A DNA stretch of 64,000 bases from Burkholderia sp. 9120 (GTDB lineage: Bacteria; Pseudomonadota; Gammaproteobacteria; Burkholderiales; Burkholderiaceae): positions 744,001 through 808,000 of the forward strand of contig NZ_JQNA01000002.1 in NCBI RefSeq assembly GCF_000745015.1, given 5' to 3'. Within the stretch, counting starts at the first letter, position 1. The number at the start of each line of letters is the position of its first letter. Of this stretch, positions 1 to 10,602 are shown piece by piece. A program made the position numbers and the translations under genes. The notes beneath the pieces were generated by a model, which was not told the DNA's origin, did not search any database, and worked only from the letters and a program-made list of their open reading frames with translations.

Positions 1-260
1 CACGACGTAGGATCATGCATTCCCGTCGCGGGCCGCGGCTCCGGCTGGGCGTTATCCCCTTCGATAACATCCGGCTACCGTTTATTGACGCCGCATTGCG
101 TTAACATCTTTGTCCCGCGCCTCGGGTAGCATCGCGCAGAACAAGCACGGCGCTCCCGCTGTCGAAACCGCCTGTCACGCCCGCGTGCCGGTCCGCCTGT
201 AGTCGAAGCGGCTCGACCGCGCGAGCGGCTCACCTCAAAGCCAGCCACCAGACCGAACCG
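1..260. other. Leader region upstream of mdtA
   Basis: I see no convincing gene here. Reading frames that cross this stretch on the minus strand run antisense into mdtA and have arginine/alanine-rich shadow composition. The segment presumably carries the mdtABC promoter, but I could not identify a clear sigma-70 promoter or operator. Confidence 0.4.
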
Positions 261-1664
261 ATGGACGAACAACAAAAGCATTCGGAAACCACTCGCCCTG
301 TTACTCCGGCCTCCCAACCGTCCACTACCGGCGGCCCAGCGCATGTGCCCGGCTCCGCGCCCGGCGCGGTCAAGCGGCATCGCGGCCGGAACATCGCGCT
401 GATCGTGGCGGCACTGGTGATCCTCGGCGTCGTGCTGTGGCGCTGGCATCCGTGGGGCGGTCCCGGCGGCGGCGCAAGCGGAGCAGCCGGCGCCAGTGGC
501 GCCAGCGGCGGCGGTCGTGGCGGCCGTGGCGCGGCCATGGCCAACCTGGCGCAACCGGTTCACGTGGCCACCGCCACGCAAGGCGAAATGCCGGTGGTGC
601 TGACCGCGCTCGGCACGGTCACTCCGCTGGCCAACGTCACCGTGCTGCCGCAGTTGAGCGGCGTGCTACAGAACGTGTTCTTCAAGGAAGGCCAGATGGT
701 CAGGAAGGGCGACGTGCTCGCCCAGATCGACCCGCGCCCGTATCAGATCTCGCTTGAAAACGCGCAAGGCACGCTCGCCCGCGACCAGGCGCTGCTGCAA
801 ACCGCCCGCCTCGATCTGAAGCGCTATCAGACGCTGCTTTCACAAGACTCGATCGCGAGTCAGCAGGTCGATACGCAAGCCTCGCTGGTGCGGCAATACG
901 AAGGCACGGTCAAGTCCGACCAGGCGAACATCGATACCTATAAGCTCGACCTGATCTACGCGCGTATCACCGCGCCGGTGTCGGGGCGCGTCGGTTTGCG
1001 CCAGGTCGATCCGGGCAACTACGTGACGCCGAGCCTGACCAATGGCCTCGTCGTGATTACGCAGTTGCAGCCGATCAGCGTGATCTTCACGACCTCCGAA
1101 GACAACCTGCAGCAGATCCTCCAGCAGACCCAGACGGGCGCGAAGCTGTCGGTCACGGCCTACGACCGCAGCAATACCACGTCGCTCGAAGGCGGCTCGC
1201 TCGAAACGCTGGATAACCAGATCGACACCACCACCGGCACCGTCAAGCTACGCGCGAACTTCCAGAACCCGAACAACCTGCTGTTCCCGAATCAGTTCGT
1301 CAACACGCGCCTGCTGGTCGATACGATCAAAGACGCGGTGATCGTGCCGACTACCGCCGTGCTGAACGGCTCGATGGGCCAGTTCGTCTACGTCGTGAAG
1401 GCGGACAACACGGTCACCGTGCGCCCGGTCAAGGTCGGCCCGGTGGACGGCGAGCGCACCAGCATCAAGTCCGGTGTGCAGGTCGGCGAGCGCGTGGTGA
1501 TCGACGGTTCGGACCGCCTGAAGGAAGGCGCCAAGATCACGATTCCGGCCGACAAGCCGCGCGGCGCGTCGGGCGCACACGGTGCAAGCGGCGCAGCCGC
1601 GGCCTCGGGCGCATCCGGCACGCGTGGACACCATCGCAAACACGCGACGCAAGACTCGCAATAA
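261..1664 (+). CDS. mdtA: RND efflux periplasmic adaptor, MdtA-like
   Basis: This is the membrane-fusion subunit of a tripartite RND multidrug pump; it links the inner-membrane MdtB/MdtC transporter to an outer-membrane channel. The 467-residue protein has a cytoplasmic N-terminus, one membrane anchor at about residues 44-61, and a Gly/Ala/Ser-rich linker at 66-92. The biotinyl-lipoyl-like and alpha-hairpin region follows (motifs GTVTPLANVTVLPQLSG and VLAQIDPRPY), then the beta-barrel domain. The C-terminal tail, from about residue 435, is again Gly/Ala/Ser-rich. It lies 18 bp upstream of mdtB on the same strand, so the two are almost certainly co-transcribed. No strong Shine-Dalgarno precedes the ATG. 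The family call is secure; the substrate range is unknown. Confidence 0.93.
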   Translation: MDEQQKHSETTRPVTPASQPSTTGGPAHVPGSAPGAVKRHRGRNIALIVAALVILGVVLWRWHPWGGPGGGASGAAGASGASGGGRGGRGAAMANLAQPVHVATATQGEMPVVLTALGTVTPLANVTVLPQLSGVLQNVFFKEGQMVRKGDVLAQIDPRPYQISLENAQGTLARDQALLQTARLDLKRYQTLLSQDSIASQQVDTQASLVRQYEGTVKSDQANIDTYKLDLIYARITAPVSGRVGLRQVDPGNYVTPSLTNGLVVITQLQPISVIFTTSEDNLQQILQQTQTGAKLSVTAYDRSNTTSLEGGSLETLDNQIDTTTGTVKLRANFQNPNNLLFPNQFVNTRLLVDTIKDAVIVPTTAVLNGSMGQFVYVVKADNTVTVRPVKVGPVDGERTSIKSGVQVGERVVIDGSDRLKEGAKITIPADKPRGASGAHGASGAAAASGASGTRGHHRKHATQDSQ

Positions 1665-1682
1665 AGGCACAGCACTTACCGC

Positions 1683-4600
1683 ATGAATCCATCCCGCGCC
1701 TTTATTCTGCGTCCCGTCGGCACCGCGCTGCTGATGGCGGCGATCATGCTGGTCGGTCTCGTCGCGCTGCGCTTCCTGCCGCTCTCCGCGTTGCCCGAAG
1801 TCGACTATCCGACCATCCAGGTGCAGACCTTCTATCCGGGCGCGAGCCCGGACGTGATGACCTCGTCCGTGACCGCGCCGCTCGAACGGCAGTTCGGGCA
1901 GATGCCGTCGCTGAATCAGATGTCGTCGCAAAGCTCGGCCGGTTCGTCGATCATCACGCTGCAGTTCAGCCTCGATTTGCCGCTCGATATCGCCGAGCAG
2001 GAAGTCCAGGCCGCAATCAACGCGGCGGGCAATCTGCTGCCGTCGGACCTGCCCGCGCCGCCGATCTACGCGAAGGTGAATCCGGCCGACGCGCCGATCA
2101 TCACGCTGGCCATCACGTCGAAGACGATGCCGCTGACCGATGTGCAGGATCTGGCCGACACGCGTCTCGCGCAGAAAATTTCGCAGGTCGCGGGTGTGGG
2201 TCTGGTGAGCCTGTCGGGCGGCCAGCGCCCTGCCGTGCGGATTCAGGCGAACCCGCGCGCGCTCGCCGCGTACGGTCTGAATCTGGACGATCTGCGCACC
2301 ACGATTTCGAACCTGAACGTCAACACGCCGAAGGGTAACTTCGACGGCCCGACGCGCAACTACACGATCAACGCGAACGACCAGCTCACCGACGCCGAAG
2401 CGTACAAGAGCGCCGTGATCGCCTACAAGAACGGTCGCGCGGTGATGCTGACCGACGTCGCGACCATCGTGCAGGGCGCGGAGAACACCAAGCTCGGCGC
2501 GTGGGTCGACGGTACGCCCGCAATCATTCTGAACGTGCAGCGCCAGCCGGGCGCGAACGTGATCCAGGTGGTGGACAGCATCAAGGCGCTGCTGCCGCAA
2601 TTGCAGCAATCGCTGCCCGCCGCGCTCGACGTGCAGATCGTCACCGACCGCACCACCACGATCCGCGCCTCCGTGCGCGACGTGCAGTTCGAGCTGGCCA
2701 TGTCGGTCGTGCTGGTGGTGCTGGTCATGTACCTGTTCCTCGCCAACGTCTACGCAACCATCATTCCGAGTCTGTCGGTGCCGCTGTCGCTGATCGGCAC
2801 GCTCGCCGTGATGTACCTGTGCGGCTTCTCGCTAGACAACCTGTCGCTCATGGCGCTGACCATCGCGACCGGCTTCGTGGTCGACGACGCGATCGTGATG
2901 ATCGAGAACATCGCGCGTTACGTCGAAGAAGGCGAAGATCCGCTCGAAGCCGCGCTGAAGGGCTCGAAGCAGATCGGCTTCACGATCATTTCGCTGACAG
3001 TGTCGCTGATCGCCGTGCTGATTCCGCTGCTGTTCATGGGCGACGTGGTGGGCCGTCTGTTCCACGAATTCGCGATCACGCTGGCGGTGACGATCGTGAT
3101 TTCGGCGGTGGTGTCGCTCACGCTCGTGCCGATGATGTGCGCGAAGCTGCTGCGCCACACGCCGCCGCACGAGAGCCATCGCTTCGAAGCGAAGGCGCAC
3201 CGTTCGATCGACTGGGTGATCGCGCGTTACGCGGTCGCGTTGACGTGGGTGCTGGACCGGCAACGCTCCACCCTGTTCGTCGCGCTGCTGACGCTGGTGC
3301 TGACCGGCGTGCTGTATGTGTTCATTCCGAAGGGCTTCTTCCCGGTGCAGGACACCGGCGTGATCCAGGCGATCACGCAGGCGCCGCAGTCGGTGTCGTA
3401 TGCGTCGATGGCCGAGCGCCAGCAGGAACTCGCCGCGCAGATCCTGAAGAATCCGGACGTGGAAAGCCTGACCTCGTTCATCGGCGTGGACGGCAGCAAC
3501 ATCACGCTGAACAGCGGCCGCATGCTGATCAACCTGAAGCCGCGCGACGACCGCAGCAACACCGCGAGCGACGTGATCCGGCAGTTGCAGAAAGATGTGC
3601 AGCATATCGCGGGCGCGTCGCTGTACATGCAGCCGGTGCAGGATCTGACGATCGATGCAACCGTCAGCCCGACGCAGTATCAGTTCATCCTGACCGATCC
3701 GAATATCAGCGAATTCACCACGTGGGTGCCGAAGCTGGTCGACCGGCTCAAGCAATCGCCCGAACTCGCCGACGTCGCGACCGATCTGCAGGACAACGGC
3801 CAGTCGGTCTACATCGAGATCGACCGCGCCACCGCGTCGCGTTACGGCATCACGCCGGCCACCGTGGATAGCGCGCTGTACGACGCGTTCGGCCAGCGCA
3901 TCATCTCGACCATCTTCACGCAGTCGAACCAGTACCGCGTAATCCTGGAAGCCCAGCCGTCGATGCAGCACTACACCGACTCGCTGAATTCGATCTACCT
4001 GCCCTCCTCCACGTCGTCGGGCGGCCAGGTGCCGCTGTCGTCGATCGCGCGCTTCACCGAGAAGCCCGCGCCACTGCTGGTCACGCACCTGAGCCAGTTC
4101 CCCGCCACGACCGTCTCGTTCAACCTCGCGCAGGGCTCGTCGCTCGGCGCCGCGGTCAAGGCGATCGACCAGGCGCAGAAGGACATCGGCTTGCCGGCGT
4201 CGTTCCAGACGCGTTATCAGGGCGCCGCGCTGGCGTTCCAGGCGTCGCTGTCGAACGAACTGTTCCTGATTCTGGCGGCCATCGTCACGATGTATATCGT
4301 GCTCGGCGTGCTGTACGAGAGCTTTATCCACCCGATCACGATTCTGTCGACGCTGCCCTCCGCCGGCGTCGGCGCATTGCTCGCGCTGCTGATCACTGGG
4401 CACGATCTCGACATCATCGGGATTATCGGCATCGTGCTGCTGATCGGTATCGTGAAGAAGAACGCGATCATGATGATCGACTTCGCGCTCTACGCCGAAC
4501 GCGAGGAAGGCAAGCCGCCGCGCGAGGCGATCTATCAGGCGTGTCTGCTGCGTTTCCGGCCGATTCTGATGACCACGCTCGCCGCCCTGCTCGGCGCGCT

Positions 4601-4805
4601 GCCGCTGATGCTCGGCACGGGCGCGGGTTCGGAACTGCGCCGGCCGCTGGGTATCGCGATTGCGGGCGGTCTGATCGTCAGCCAGTTGCTGACGCTGTTC
4701 ACCACGCCGGTGATCTACCTCGCGTTCGACTCGCTCGGCCGTCGCGCGCGTGAACGATTTAACCGTGGCAAGCCTACTCCGCCCGCCACCGACGCAGGGA
4801 ACTGA
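1683..4805 (+). CDS. mdtB: RND multidrug transporter, MdtB-like subunit
   Basis: Proton-driven inner-membrane RND transporter of 1040 residues, the usual length for MdtB. Visible hallmarks are the N-terminal [19 protein letters not shown] membrane helix, the helix with the proton-relay acidic pair ([14 protein letters not shown]), and the C-terminal helices with the [14 protein letters not shown] and [16 protein letters not shown] signatures. In the known MdtABC pump, MdtB and MdtC form a mixed trimer with MdtA as adaptor and TolC as exit duct. It is followed by mdtC after only 3 bp, which fits a single transcript. Codon use is uniformly GC-rich, unlike the 3' end of mdtC. Confidence 0.95.
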   Translation: MNPSRAFILRPVGTALLMAAIMLVGLVALRFLPLSALPEVDYPTIQVQTFYPGASPDVMTSSVTAPLERQFGQMPSLNQMSSQSSAGSSIITLQFSLDLPLDIAEQEVQAAINAAGNLLPSDLPAPPIYAKVNPADAPIITLAITSKTMPLTDVQDLADTRLAQKISQVAGVGLVSLSGGQRPAVRIQANPRALAAYGLNLDDLRTTISNLNVNTPKGNFDGPTRNYTINANDQLTDAEAYKSAVIAYKNGRAVMLTDVATIVQGAENTKLGAWVDGTPAIILNVQRQPGANVIQVVDSIKALLPQLQQSLPAALDVQIVTDRTTTIRASVRDVQFELAMSVVLVVLVMYLFLANVYATIIPSLSVPLSLIGTLAVMYLCGFSLDNLSLMALTIATGFVVDDAIVMIENIARYVEEGEDPLEAALKGSKQIGFTIISLTVSLIAVLIPLLFMGDVVGRLFHEFAITLAVTIVISAVVSLTLVPMMCAKLLRHTPPHESHRFEAKAHRSIDWVIARYAVALTWVLDRQRSTLFVALLTLVLTGVLYVFIPKGFFPVQDTGVIQAITQAPQSVSYASMAERQQELAAQILKNPDVESLTSFIGVDGSNITLNSGRMLINLKPRDDRSNTASDVIRQLQKDVQHIAGASLYMQPVQDLTIDATVSPTQYQFILTDPNISEFTTWVPKLVDRLKQSPELADVATDLQDNGQSVYIEIDRATASRYGITPATVDSALYDAFGQRIISTIFTQSNQYRVILEAQPSMQHYTDSLNSIYLPSSTSSGGQVPLSSIARFTEKPAPLLVTHLSQFPATTVSFNLAQGSSLGAAVKAIDQAQKDIGLPASFQTRYQGAALAFQASLSNELFLILAAIVTMYIVLGVLYESFIHPITILSTLPSAGVGALLALLITGHDLDIIGIIGIVLLIGIVKKNAIMMIDFALYAEREEGKPPREAIYQACLLRFRPILMTTLAALLGALPLMLGTGAGSELRRPLGIAIAGGLIVSQLLTLFTTPVIYLAFDSLGRRARERFNRGKPTPPATDAGN

Positions 4806-4808
4806 GCG

Positions 4809-7800
4809 ATGAACCTGTCGCGTCCGTTTATCTCCCGCCCGGTCGCCACCACGCTGCTGGCGGTCGGCATTGCGCTGGCCGGCGTGTTCGCGTTCACCAA
4901 GCTGCCGGTCGCACCGCTGCCGCAGGTCGATTTCCCGACCATCTCGGTGCAGGCCAGCTTGCCGGGCGCGAGCCCGGATACGGTGGCCACGAGCGTGGCC
5001 AGTCCGCTTGAACGGCATCTCGGCTCGATTGCCGACGTCACCGAAATGACGTCGATGAGCTCGGTCGGCTCGACCCGTATCACGCTGCAATTCGGCTTGA
5101 ATCGCGACATCGACGGCGCCGCGCGCGACGTGCAGGCGGCCATCAATGCCGCGCGCGCCGATCTGCCGGCGAGCTTGCGCAGCAACCCGACGTATCACAA
5201 GGTCAATCCGGCCGACGCGCCGATTCTGATTCTGGCGCTCACCTCGAAGACGCTGACCGCCGGGCAGTTGTACGACTCCGCGGCGACGGTGCTGCAGCAG
5301 TCGCTGTCGCAGGTGGACGGCGTCGGTGAGGTGGACGTGAGTGGCTCGGCGAATCCGGCCGTGCGCGTCGAACTCGAGCCGAATATGCTGTCCCACTACG
5401 GCATCGGTCTCGAGGACGTGCGCGCGGCGTTGGCCGCGGCGAATGCGAACAGCCCGAAAGGGTCGATCGAGTTCGGCGCGAACCGCGTGCAGATCTATAC
5501 CAACGATCAGGCGAGCAAGGCGTCGCAGTATAAGGATCTGATCATCGCGTATCGCAACGGCTCGGCGGTGAAGCTGTCCGACGTCGCCGAGGTGGTCGAT
5601 TCGGTCGAAGATCTGCGCAACCTTGGCCTCTTCAACGGCAAGCGTTCGGTGCTGGTGATTCTGTACCGTCAGCCGGGCGCGAACATTATCGACACCATTG
5701 ACCGCGTGATGGCGATGCTGCCGCAACTGCACGCGTCGCTGCCGGCCGATGTCGATATCGCGCCGGCGGGCGATCGCTCGACCACGATCCGCGCGTCGCT
5801 GAAGGACACCGAGCGCACGCTGCTGATCGCCGTCGCCCTGGTCACGATGGTCGTGTTCCTGTTCCTGCGCAACTGGCGCGCAACGCTGATTCCGAGTATC
5901 GCCGTGCCGATTTCGATCATCGGTACGTTCGGCGCGATGTATATGCTGGGCTTTTCGATCGACAACTTATCGTTAATGGCCTTAACGATCGCGACCGGCT
6001 TCGTGGTCGACGACGCGATCGTGGTGCTGGAGAACATTTCACGGCATATCGAGAACGGCGTGCCGCGCATGAAGGCTTCGTTTCTCGGCGCGCGCGAGGT
6101 GGGCTTTACGGTGCTGTCGATCAGTATCTCGCTGGTCGCCGTGTTCCTGCCCATTCTGCTGATGGGCGGGATCGTCGGGCGGCTGTTCCGCGAGTTCGCG
6201 CTGACGCTGTCGCTGGCGATTGGCGTGTCGCTGATCGTCTCCCTCACCCTCACGCCGATGATGTGTTCGCGCCTGCTGCGCGAACCGCACGAGCAGAAGG
6301 AAGAAGGCCGTTTCGCGCAGTGGCTGGAACGCGGCTTCGCGAAGATGCAGCGCGGCTACGAGCGCACGCTGGGATGGGCGCTGCTGCATCCGCGTTTGAT
6401 CGTGACGATTCTGATCGCGACGATCGGGCTGAACGTGTGGCTGTACATCATCGTGCCGAAGGGCTTCTTTCCGCAGCAGGACACGGGGCGCATGATCGGC
6501 GGCATTCAGGCCGACCAGAGCACGTCGTTCCAGGCGATGAAAGGCAAGTTCTCGGAGATGATGGAGATCGTCGGCAAGAATCCCGCCGTGGATAGCGTGG
6601 CCGGCTTTACCGGTGGACGGCAGACCAACTCCGGGTTCATGTTCGTGACGCTGAAGCCGAAGAGCGAGCGCAAGTTGTCGGCGGATCAGGTGATCCAGCA
6701 ACTACGCGCCCCGCTCGGCGACGTAGCCGGCGCGCGGACGTTCTTGCAGGCGGTGCAGGATATTCGCGTCGGCGGACGGCAATCGAACGCGCAATATCAG
6801 TTCACGTTGCTCGCCGATTCGACGCCCGACCTGTACAAGTGGGGGCCGTTGCTGACCGAAGCGCTGCAGGCGCGCCCTGAACTCGCCGATGTGAATTCGG
6901 ACCAGCAGCAAGGCGGCCTTGAAGCGATGGTGACGATCGATCGCGCGACGGCTTCGCGGTTGGGGATCAAGCCGGCGCAGATCGATAACACCTTGTATGA
7001 CGCGTTCGGGCAGCGTCAGGTGTCGACGATTTATAACCCGTTGAACCAGTATCACGTTGTGATGGAAGTCGCGCCGAAATACTGGCAGAGCCCGGATATG
7101 CTGAAGCAGATTTACGTCAGTACGTCGGGCGGGAGTGCTAGCGGTGCGCAGACCACAAACGCGCCGGCGGGGACGGTGACCGCTGCTGCTGCGGCGATTA
7201 CTTCCACTAGTGCGTCTACGGGTGGTGCGGCGGGGACTACGGCTTCCAGCGTGGCAAGCATTGCTGCTGATTCGGCGCGGAATCAGGCGATCAACTCAAT
7301 TGCGGCGAGTGGGAAGTCGAGTGCTTCTTCTGGGGCGGCTGTGTCGACTTCCAAGGAGACGATGGTGCCGTTGTCGGCGATCGCCAGTTTTGGGCCGGGG
7401 AATACGCCGCTGTCCGTGAACCATCAGAGCCAGTTTGTTGCTTCGACTATTTCGTTTAATTTGCCGCCGGGTGTGTCACTGTCGACGGCGACTCAGGCGA
7501 TTTACGACACGATGGCTCAGATCGGGATGCCCGGCACCATTCATGGCAGCTTCCAGGGCACCGCCCAGGCGTTTCAACAGTCGATGTCGGATCAGCCAAT
7601 TTTGATTCTGGCTGCGCTGGCGGCGGTTTATATCGTGCTTGGGATGCTTTATGAGAGCTATATTCATCCGCTCACGATTCTGTCGACTTTGCCTTCGGCG
7701 GGGGTTGGGGCTCTGCTGGCTTTGTTGCTGTTCAGGACTGAGTTCAGCATCATTGCTCTTATTGGCGTGATTCTTCTCATTGGTATCGTTAAGAAGAATG

Positions 7801-8123
7801 CCATCATGATGGTGGACTTTGCTATTGAGGCTTCTCGGCAAGGGCTGTCCTCTCGCGATGCGATTCATCAAGCGTGTTTGCTGCGGTTTCGGCCGATTAT
7901 GATGACGACTTGTGCTGCTTTGCTTGGGGCCTTGCCGCTGGCTTTTGGGCGCGGAGAAGGGGCTGAGTTGAGGGCGCCTCTGGGCATTGCTATCGTCGGC
8001 GGGTTGATCGTCAGTCAAATGCTCACGCTTTACACCACGCCTGTTGTTTATCTTTATATGGATCGGATTCGGGTGCGGTGGGAGTCCAGGAAGGCTCGGC
8101 GGCAGCGGCCTGCGGCGGTTTGA
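4809..8123 (+). CDS. mdtC: RND multidrug transporter, MdtC-like subunit with insertion
   Basis: Second RND transporter subunit of the pump, 1104 residues against about 1025 for typical MdtC. The transmembrane and porter motifs are conserved ([28 protein letters not shown]). The extra length is an Ala/Ser/Thr/Gly-rich low-complexity block at about residues 770-855, inserted in the second periplasmic half between IYVST and [10 protein letters not shown]. From about 7100 to the stop codon, codon choice shifts to T-ending and less GC-rich codons (tct, gct, ctt, att) compared with the rest of the operon. No outer-membrane channel gene follows; the gene runs straight into the repeat region, so the pump must use a channel encoded elsewhere. 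Confidence 0.93.
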   Translation: MNLSRPFISRPVATTLLAVGIALAGVFAFTKLPVAPLPQVDFPTISVQASLPGASPDTVATSVASPLERHLGSIADVTEMTSMSSVGSTRITLQFGLNRDIDGAARDVQAAINAARADLPASLRSNPTYHKVNPADAPILILALTSKTLTAGQLYDSAATVLQQSLSQVDGVGEVDVSGSANPAVRVELEPNMLSHYGIGLEDVRAALAAANANSPKGSIEFGANRVQIYTNDQASKASQYKDLIIAYRNGSAVKLSDVAEVVDSVEDLRNLGLFNGKRSVLVILYRQPGANIIDTIDRVMAMLPQLHASLPADVDIAPAGDRSTTIRASLKDTERTLLIAVALVTMVVFLFLRNWRATLIPSIAVPISIIGTFGAMYMLGFSIDNLSLMALTIATGFVVDDAIVVLENISRHIENGVPRMKASFLGAREVGFTVLSISISLVAVFLPILLMGGIVGRLFREFALTLSLAIGVSLIVSLTLTPMMCSRLLREPHEQKEEGRFAQWLERGFAKMQRGYERTLGWALLHPRLIVTILIATIGLNVWLYIIVPKGFFPQQDTGRMIGGIQADQSTSFQAMKGKFSEMMEIVGKNPAVDSVAGFTGGRQTNSGFMFVTLKPKSERKLSADQVIQQLRAPLGDVAGARTFLQAVQDIRVGGRQSNAQYQFTLLADSTPDLYKWGPLLTEALQARPELADVNSDQQQGGLEAMVTIDRATASRLGIKPAQIDNTLYDAFGQRQVSTIYNPLNQYHVVMEVAPKYWQSPDMLKQIYVSTSGGSASGAQTTNAPAGTVTAAAAAITSTSASTGGAAGTTASSVASIAADSARNQAINSIAASGKSSASSGAAVSTSKETMVPLSAIASFGPGNTPLSVNHQSQFVASTISFNLPPGVSLSTATQAIYDTMAQIGMPGTIHGSFQGTAQAFQQSMSDQPILILAALAAVYIVLGMLYESYIHPLTILSTLPSAGVGALLALLLFRTEFSIIALIGVILLIGIVKKNAIMMVDFAIEASRQGLSSRDAIHQACLLRFRPIMMTTCAALLGALPLAFGRGEGAELRAPLGIAIVGGLIVSQMLTLYTTPVVYLYMDRIRVRWESRKARRQRPAAV

Positions 8124-8131
8124 TTTTTTTT

Positions 8132-8283
8132 GCCTGCGCGGCGCTTTTGGTTGGGTGCGTGTGGTGTTGGCCTCTCCTTGCTTTCTTAGTGGTCTATTAG
8201 CGTTGCCCCTGTGCGGGGCGGCACTAACTTCTCTTTGCCGCGGCAAAGAGAAGTCAGCAAGAGAAAGCCGCTCACACCGCTAA
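8132..8283. repeat. Left arm of a ~150-bp inverted repeat
   Basis: This segment starts 8 bp after the mdtC stop. It is a close inverted copy of 9881-10031, sharing the blocks around GCCCCTGTGCGGGGCGGCAC and TTAGTGGTCTATTAGCGTTG. It contains a perfect 26-bp palindrome at 8228-8253 (CTTCTCTTTGCCG and its complement, no loop). Any transcript would form a very stable hairpin, so it may terminate mdtABC. Comparable repeats recur in Burkholderia-group genomes as far as I recall; that is memory, not a search. Confidence 0.8.
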
Positions 8284-8660
8284 TTCTTAAGTGGGTTTCT
8301 CGCACAGCCACGGTAGTGGCTCATCTGGAATCTGTGTCCTCGCACATTCGGCGTTCGTGGCACAGCAGTCATTCTTCCGGCGGCGCTGCGCGCGCCGTGG
8401 CGGTCGTTCACGCACCGCCTCTGCTAAGGGGGTCCTTGCGCAGTCACGGTAGTGGCTCATCTGGAATCTGGGTTCTCGCACATTCCGCGTCCGTGACACA
8501 GCAGTCATTCTTCCGGCAGCGCTACGCGCGCCGCGGCGGTCGTTCACGCACCGCCAGCTCTTTAACGGGTTTCTCGCTCAGGCACGGTAGTGGCACATCT
8601 GGAATCTGGGTTCTCGCACACTCTGCGTCAAATCGCGCTGCGGTAGTCCCCAATCGGCGA
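8284..8660. repeat. Tandem ~137-bp repeat units, left block
   Basis: The motif CACGGTAGTGGCTCATCTGG recurs at 8309 and 8445, and with one change (GCACATCTGG) at 8583, giving spacings of 136 and 138 bp. The rest of the unit also repeats (GGTTCTCGCACATTC, CAGCAGTCATTCTTCCGGC, GCGGTCGTTCACGCACCGCC). Open reading frames here are low-complexity and simply repeat with the unit, so I do not call genes. Nothing else is visible up to the gene that ends at 8759. Confidence 0.85.
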
Positions 8661-8758
8661 GCGCGCACTCAGCGAATCGGACACCCAAAATCGAGTGCCC
8701 GTTCAAGCTCCCGAGGGCAATTCATGATCGCGTCTCTTTCATCGGCCGTGAGCCAACC

Positions 8759-9211
8759 TTAGTGCGCTACCACCCCGCGCCGCGATGAAGTCTTGGTGCG
8801 AACTCGCTTGCTCGGCATCGGCCCGGTCACAGGGGTATTCTCGCCGCTGTCGGATGCCCGTTGCCCCGCCGTCGTCAGAAGCTCCGTTGCGTGACGCGCC
8901 GTCAGATGCATTTGAGGAACACCCTTCGCATCCAGCGCGATGATGCCGTACAACTCCCGGTCCACCTCGACTTCTTGACGATAGTCTTCGCCGGTTTCGA
9001 TCCAGAGTCCCAGAAGCGTGCGCTGGCGATGTCTCTCGTCGAGCGTGATAGCCGGGTTCTGATAAATCGAAGTTGCCAGCGTCAATAGTTTTTCCAGTTG
9101 ATCTATTTGCCGCTCAATAAGACGGAAAGCCGATAGCGCAAGTTTTTCGTATTGAATGGCATCAACCGACGGGCGCAAAACGGTTCGAGAACTCTTGGGG
9201 GATTTACTCAT
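8759..9211 (-). CDS. Hypothetical protein enclosed by inverted repeats
   Basis: I do not recognise this 150-residue protein. The N-terminus is basic (MSKSPKSSRTVLRPS). A central region of about residues 17-80 looks helical (IERQIDQLEKLLTLATSIYQ), followed by a short predicted beta/loop region (ELYGIIALDAKGVPQMHLTA) and a basic, Ser/Arg-rich tail. A GGAG stretch about 8 bp before the ATG supports this start. The gene is alone between the left and right repeat blocks and is opposite in strand to mdtC. It has no signal peptide or membrane segment. It could be cargo of the repeat structure; no function can be assigned. Confidence 0.6.
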   Translation of the reverse strand: MSKSPKSSRTVLRPSVDAIQYEKLALSAFRLIERQIDQLEKLLTLATSIYQNPAITLDERHRQRTLLGLWIETGEDYRQEVEVDRELYGIIALDAKGVPQMHLTARHATELLTTAGQRASDSGENTPVTGPMPSKRVRTKTSSRRGVVAH

Positions 9212-9611
9212 GTGCGATCTCCAGTTGCTGACTTGGATCGCCCGACACTAGCCTGAAAAAATTGGGTGAGCGGGCACATTGGCAGGGTTCACAGACCGGT
9301 ACGCAACGCCAAAAACCGGCGAGCCGTGAGGCTCCCCCGCCAAGGCCCGCCCAATGGAAAGAGACGTGCAAAGGCAGCCGCACGCCTGCGCTAGCAGGCC
9401 TGTGGGACGTTGCGTTTAACAGGCTGTGAAACCCGTTTGTCGTGACATACACGACAAAACGAGTCTAAAACGTAAGGCATCAGGAGTGATCGCCCGCCTA
9501 GGCTAAATGGCGCACGGCGGCCTCATTTCCGAAATTTCCCAACGTGCTTGTCAGCGCGCCAAGAACCCCTTGATGCCGAACGGATCAGCGTCACTCATTC
9601 GCCGCGACGGG
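9212..9611. other. Upstream region of the orphan gene, no other gene
   Basis: About 400 bp without a convincing gene. It should hold the promoter of the minus-strand gene starting at 9211. The most obvious element is the hairpin at 9436-9458, listed separately. Confidence 0.4.
9436..9458. promoter_or_regulatory. Perfect 9-bp inverted repeat, candidate operator
   Basis: TTTGTCGTG and CACGACAAA are perfect complements around a 5-nt spacer (ACATA). The element lies about 225 bp upstream of the orphan gene start at 9211. The dyad geometry suits a dimeric DNA-binding protein; it could equally form a transcript hairpin. No regulator is suggested by the sequence. Confidence 0.35.
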
Positions 9612-9880
9612 TACATGAAGTACCTTGACGACGCGCGCGGTGCCACCGGAAGAATGACTGCTGTGTCACGAACGCGGAGTGTGCGAGAGCACAGATTCCA
9701 GACGCACCACTACCGCTGCTGCGCAAGGGACCCGCTTAGCAGGGGCCGTACATGAACGACCGCCACGGCGCGCGCAGCGCCGCCGGAAGAATGACTGCTG
9801 TGTCACGACCGCGGAGTGCGCGAGAGCACGGATTCCAGATGCACCACTACCGTGGCTGCGCGGGGGACCCGCTTATGAGC
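9612..9880. repeat. Tandem ~137-bp repeat units, right block (inverted)
   Basis: Two units of the same repeat family as 8284-8660, in opposite orientation. Shared blocks include GGAAGAATGACTGCTGTGTC and GATTCCAGA-GCACCACTACCG; the ATTCCAG landmark recurs at 9695 and 9832, 137 bp apart. Together with the left block this gives an overall mirror arrangement. Confidence 0.85.
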
Positions 9881-10031
9881 TGGCGGTGTGAGCCGCTTTC
9901 TTTTGCTTACTTTGCTTTGCGGCAGGCAAAGAAAAGTGAGTGCCGCCCCGCACAGGGGCAACGCTAATAGACCACTAAGACAGCAAGGAAAGGCCAACAT
10001 CCGAAGAACCCACCCAAAGCACCCCGCAGGC
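9881..10031. repeat. Right arm of the ~150-bp inverted repeat
   Basis: Inverted counterpart of 8132-8283, with conserved stretches such as GCCGCCCCGCACAGGGGCAA and CGCTAATAGACCACTAAGA. The palindrome that is perfect in the left arm is imperfect here (CTTTGCGGCAGGCAAAG). It ends 6 bp from the stop codon of the minus-strand gene at 10037, mirroring how the left arm abuts mdtC. Confidence 0.8.
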
Positions 10032-10036
10032 AAAAA

Positions 10037-10501
10037 TCAAAGCTTCTGCTCCACAGCGAGCAACAAAATCCGAGTCCACTGCCTGGCTTGCCGCTCACTG
10101 GTCATGGGCAGAAGCCAGACTTGACGCTTAGGGTCTTTAACCGTAAGAGCGACCTGAGACTGCCCACCTTGAACCTGCACCTCGGCCCCAAGCAAATCGG
10201 CAAAAATATAAGCCCCGAACTGATCGCCGAGCCGAACCTCACAGAGCCTTTTGCCGGCAGCAAGCCGAACAGAGCCCCAATCACCTTGCAGCAAATGAGT
10301 CCAATCGCCGTCGCGAACATTAGCCGCCACATCCCGACGACGCCGCCACCAAACAGCAACAGCAGCGACCAAGATCAAAGCCGCCAGCACGGCAACGCCA
10401 ACCGCGACACCCAACCCAAAAGCCGCCTGCAAGGCATAAAACGCCCGCACGGCGCCATAAACCACCGCGCCGAGCGCAAAGAGAACGACAAGAATCGGCA
10501 T
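10037..10501 (-). CDS. Small membrane protein of unknown function
   Basis: A protein of about 154 residues with two hydrophobic N-terminal segments (MPILVVLFALGAVVYGAV and GVAVGVAVLAALILVAAVAV). A basic WWRRRRD turn and a soluble C-terminal domain of about 90 residues follow. The soluble part (LLQGDWGSVRLAAGKRLCEV, VWLLPMTSERQARQWTRIL) is consistent with a small cytoplasmic domain anchored to the inner membrane. I chose the ATG at 10501; a TTG 18 bp further upstream is also in frame. No family was recognised. Confidence 0.6.
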   Translation of the reverse strand: MPILVVLFALGAVVYGAVRAFYALQAAFGLGVAVGVAVLAALILVAAVAVWWRRRRDVAANVRDGDWTHLLQGDWGSVRLAAGKRLCEVRLGDQFGAYIFADLLGAEVQVQGGQSQVALTVKDPKRQVWLLPMTSERQARQWTRILLLAVEQKL

Positions 10502-10602
10502 CACAAGCTCACAAGACAAAGAACTTCAGCCTAGCACGAGCAACGCCTCTCCCTCACCGCAAAAAACCATTGCAGAAACTGCGCCAGAGGCACCCACAAC
10601 TC

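Noticed and set aside
2501..5732. Long open frames antisense or out of frame to mdtB/mdtC
   Set aside because: They have Arg/His/Ala-rich shadow composition, overlap strongly conserved RND genes completely and lack ribosome-binding sites.
8284..8660. CRISPR-like array
   Set aside because: Units are about 137 bp and are repeated throughout rather than short repeats separated by unique spacers; no cas genes are present.
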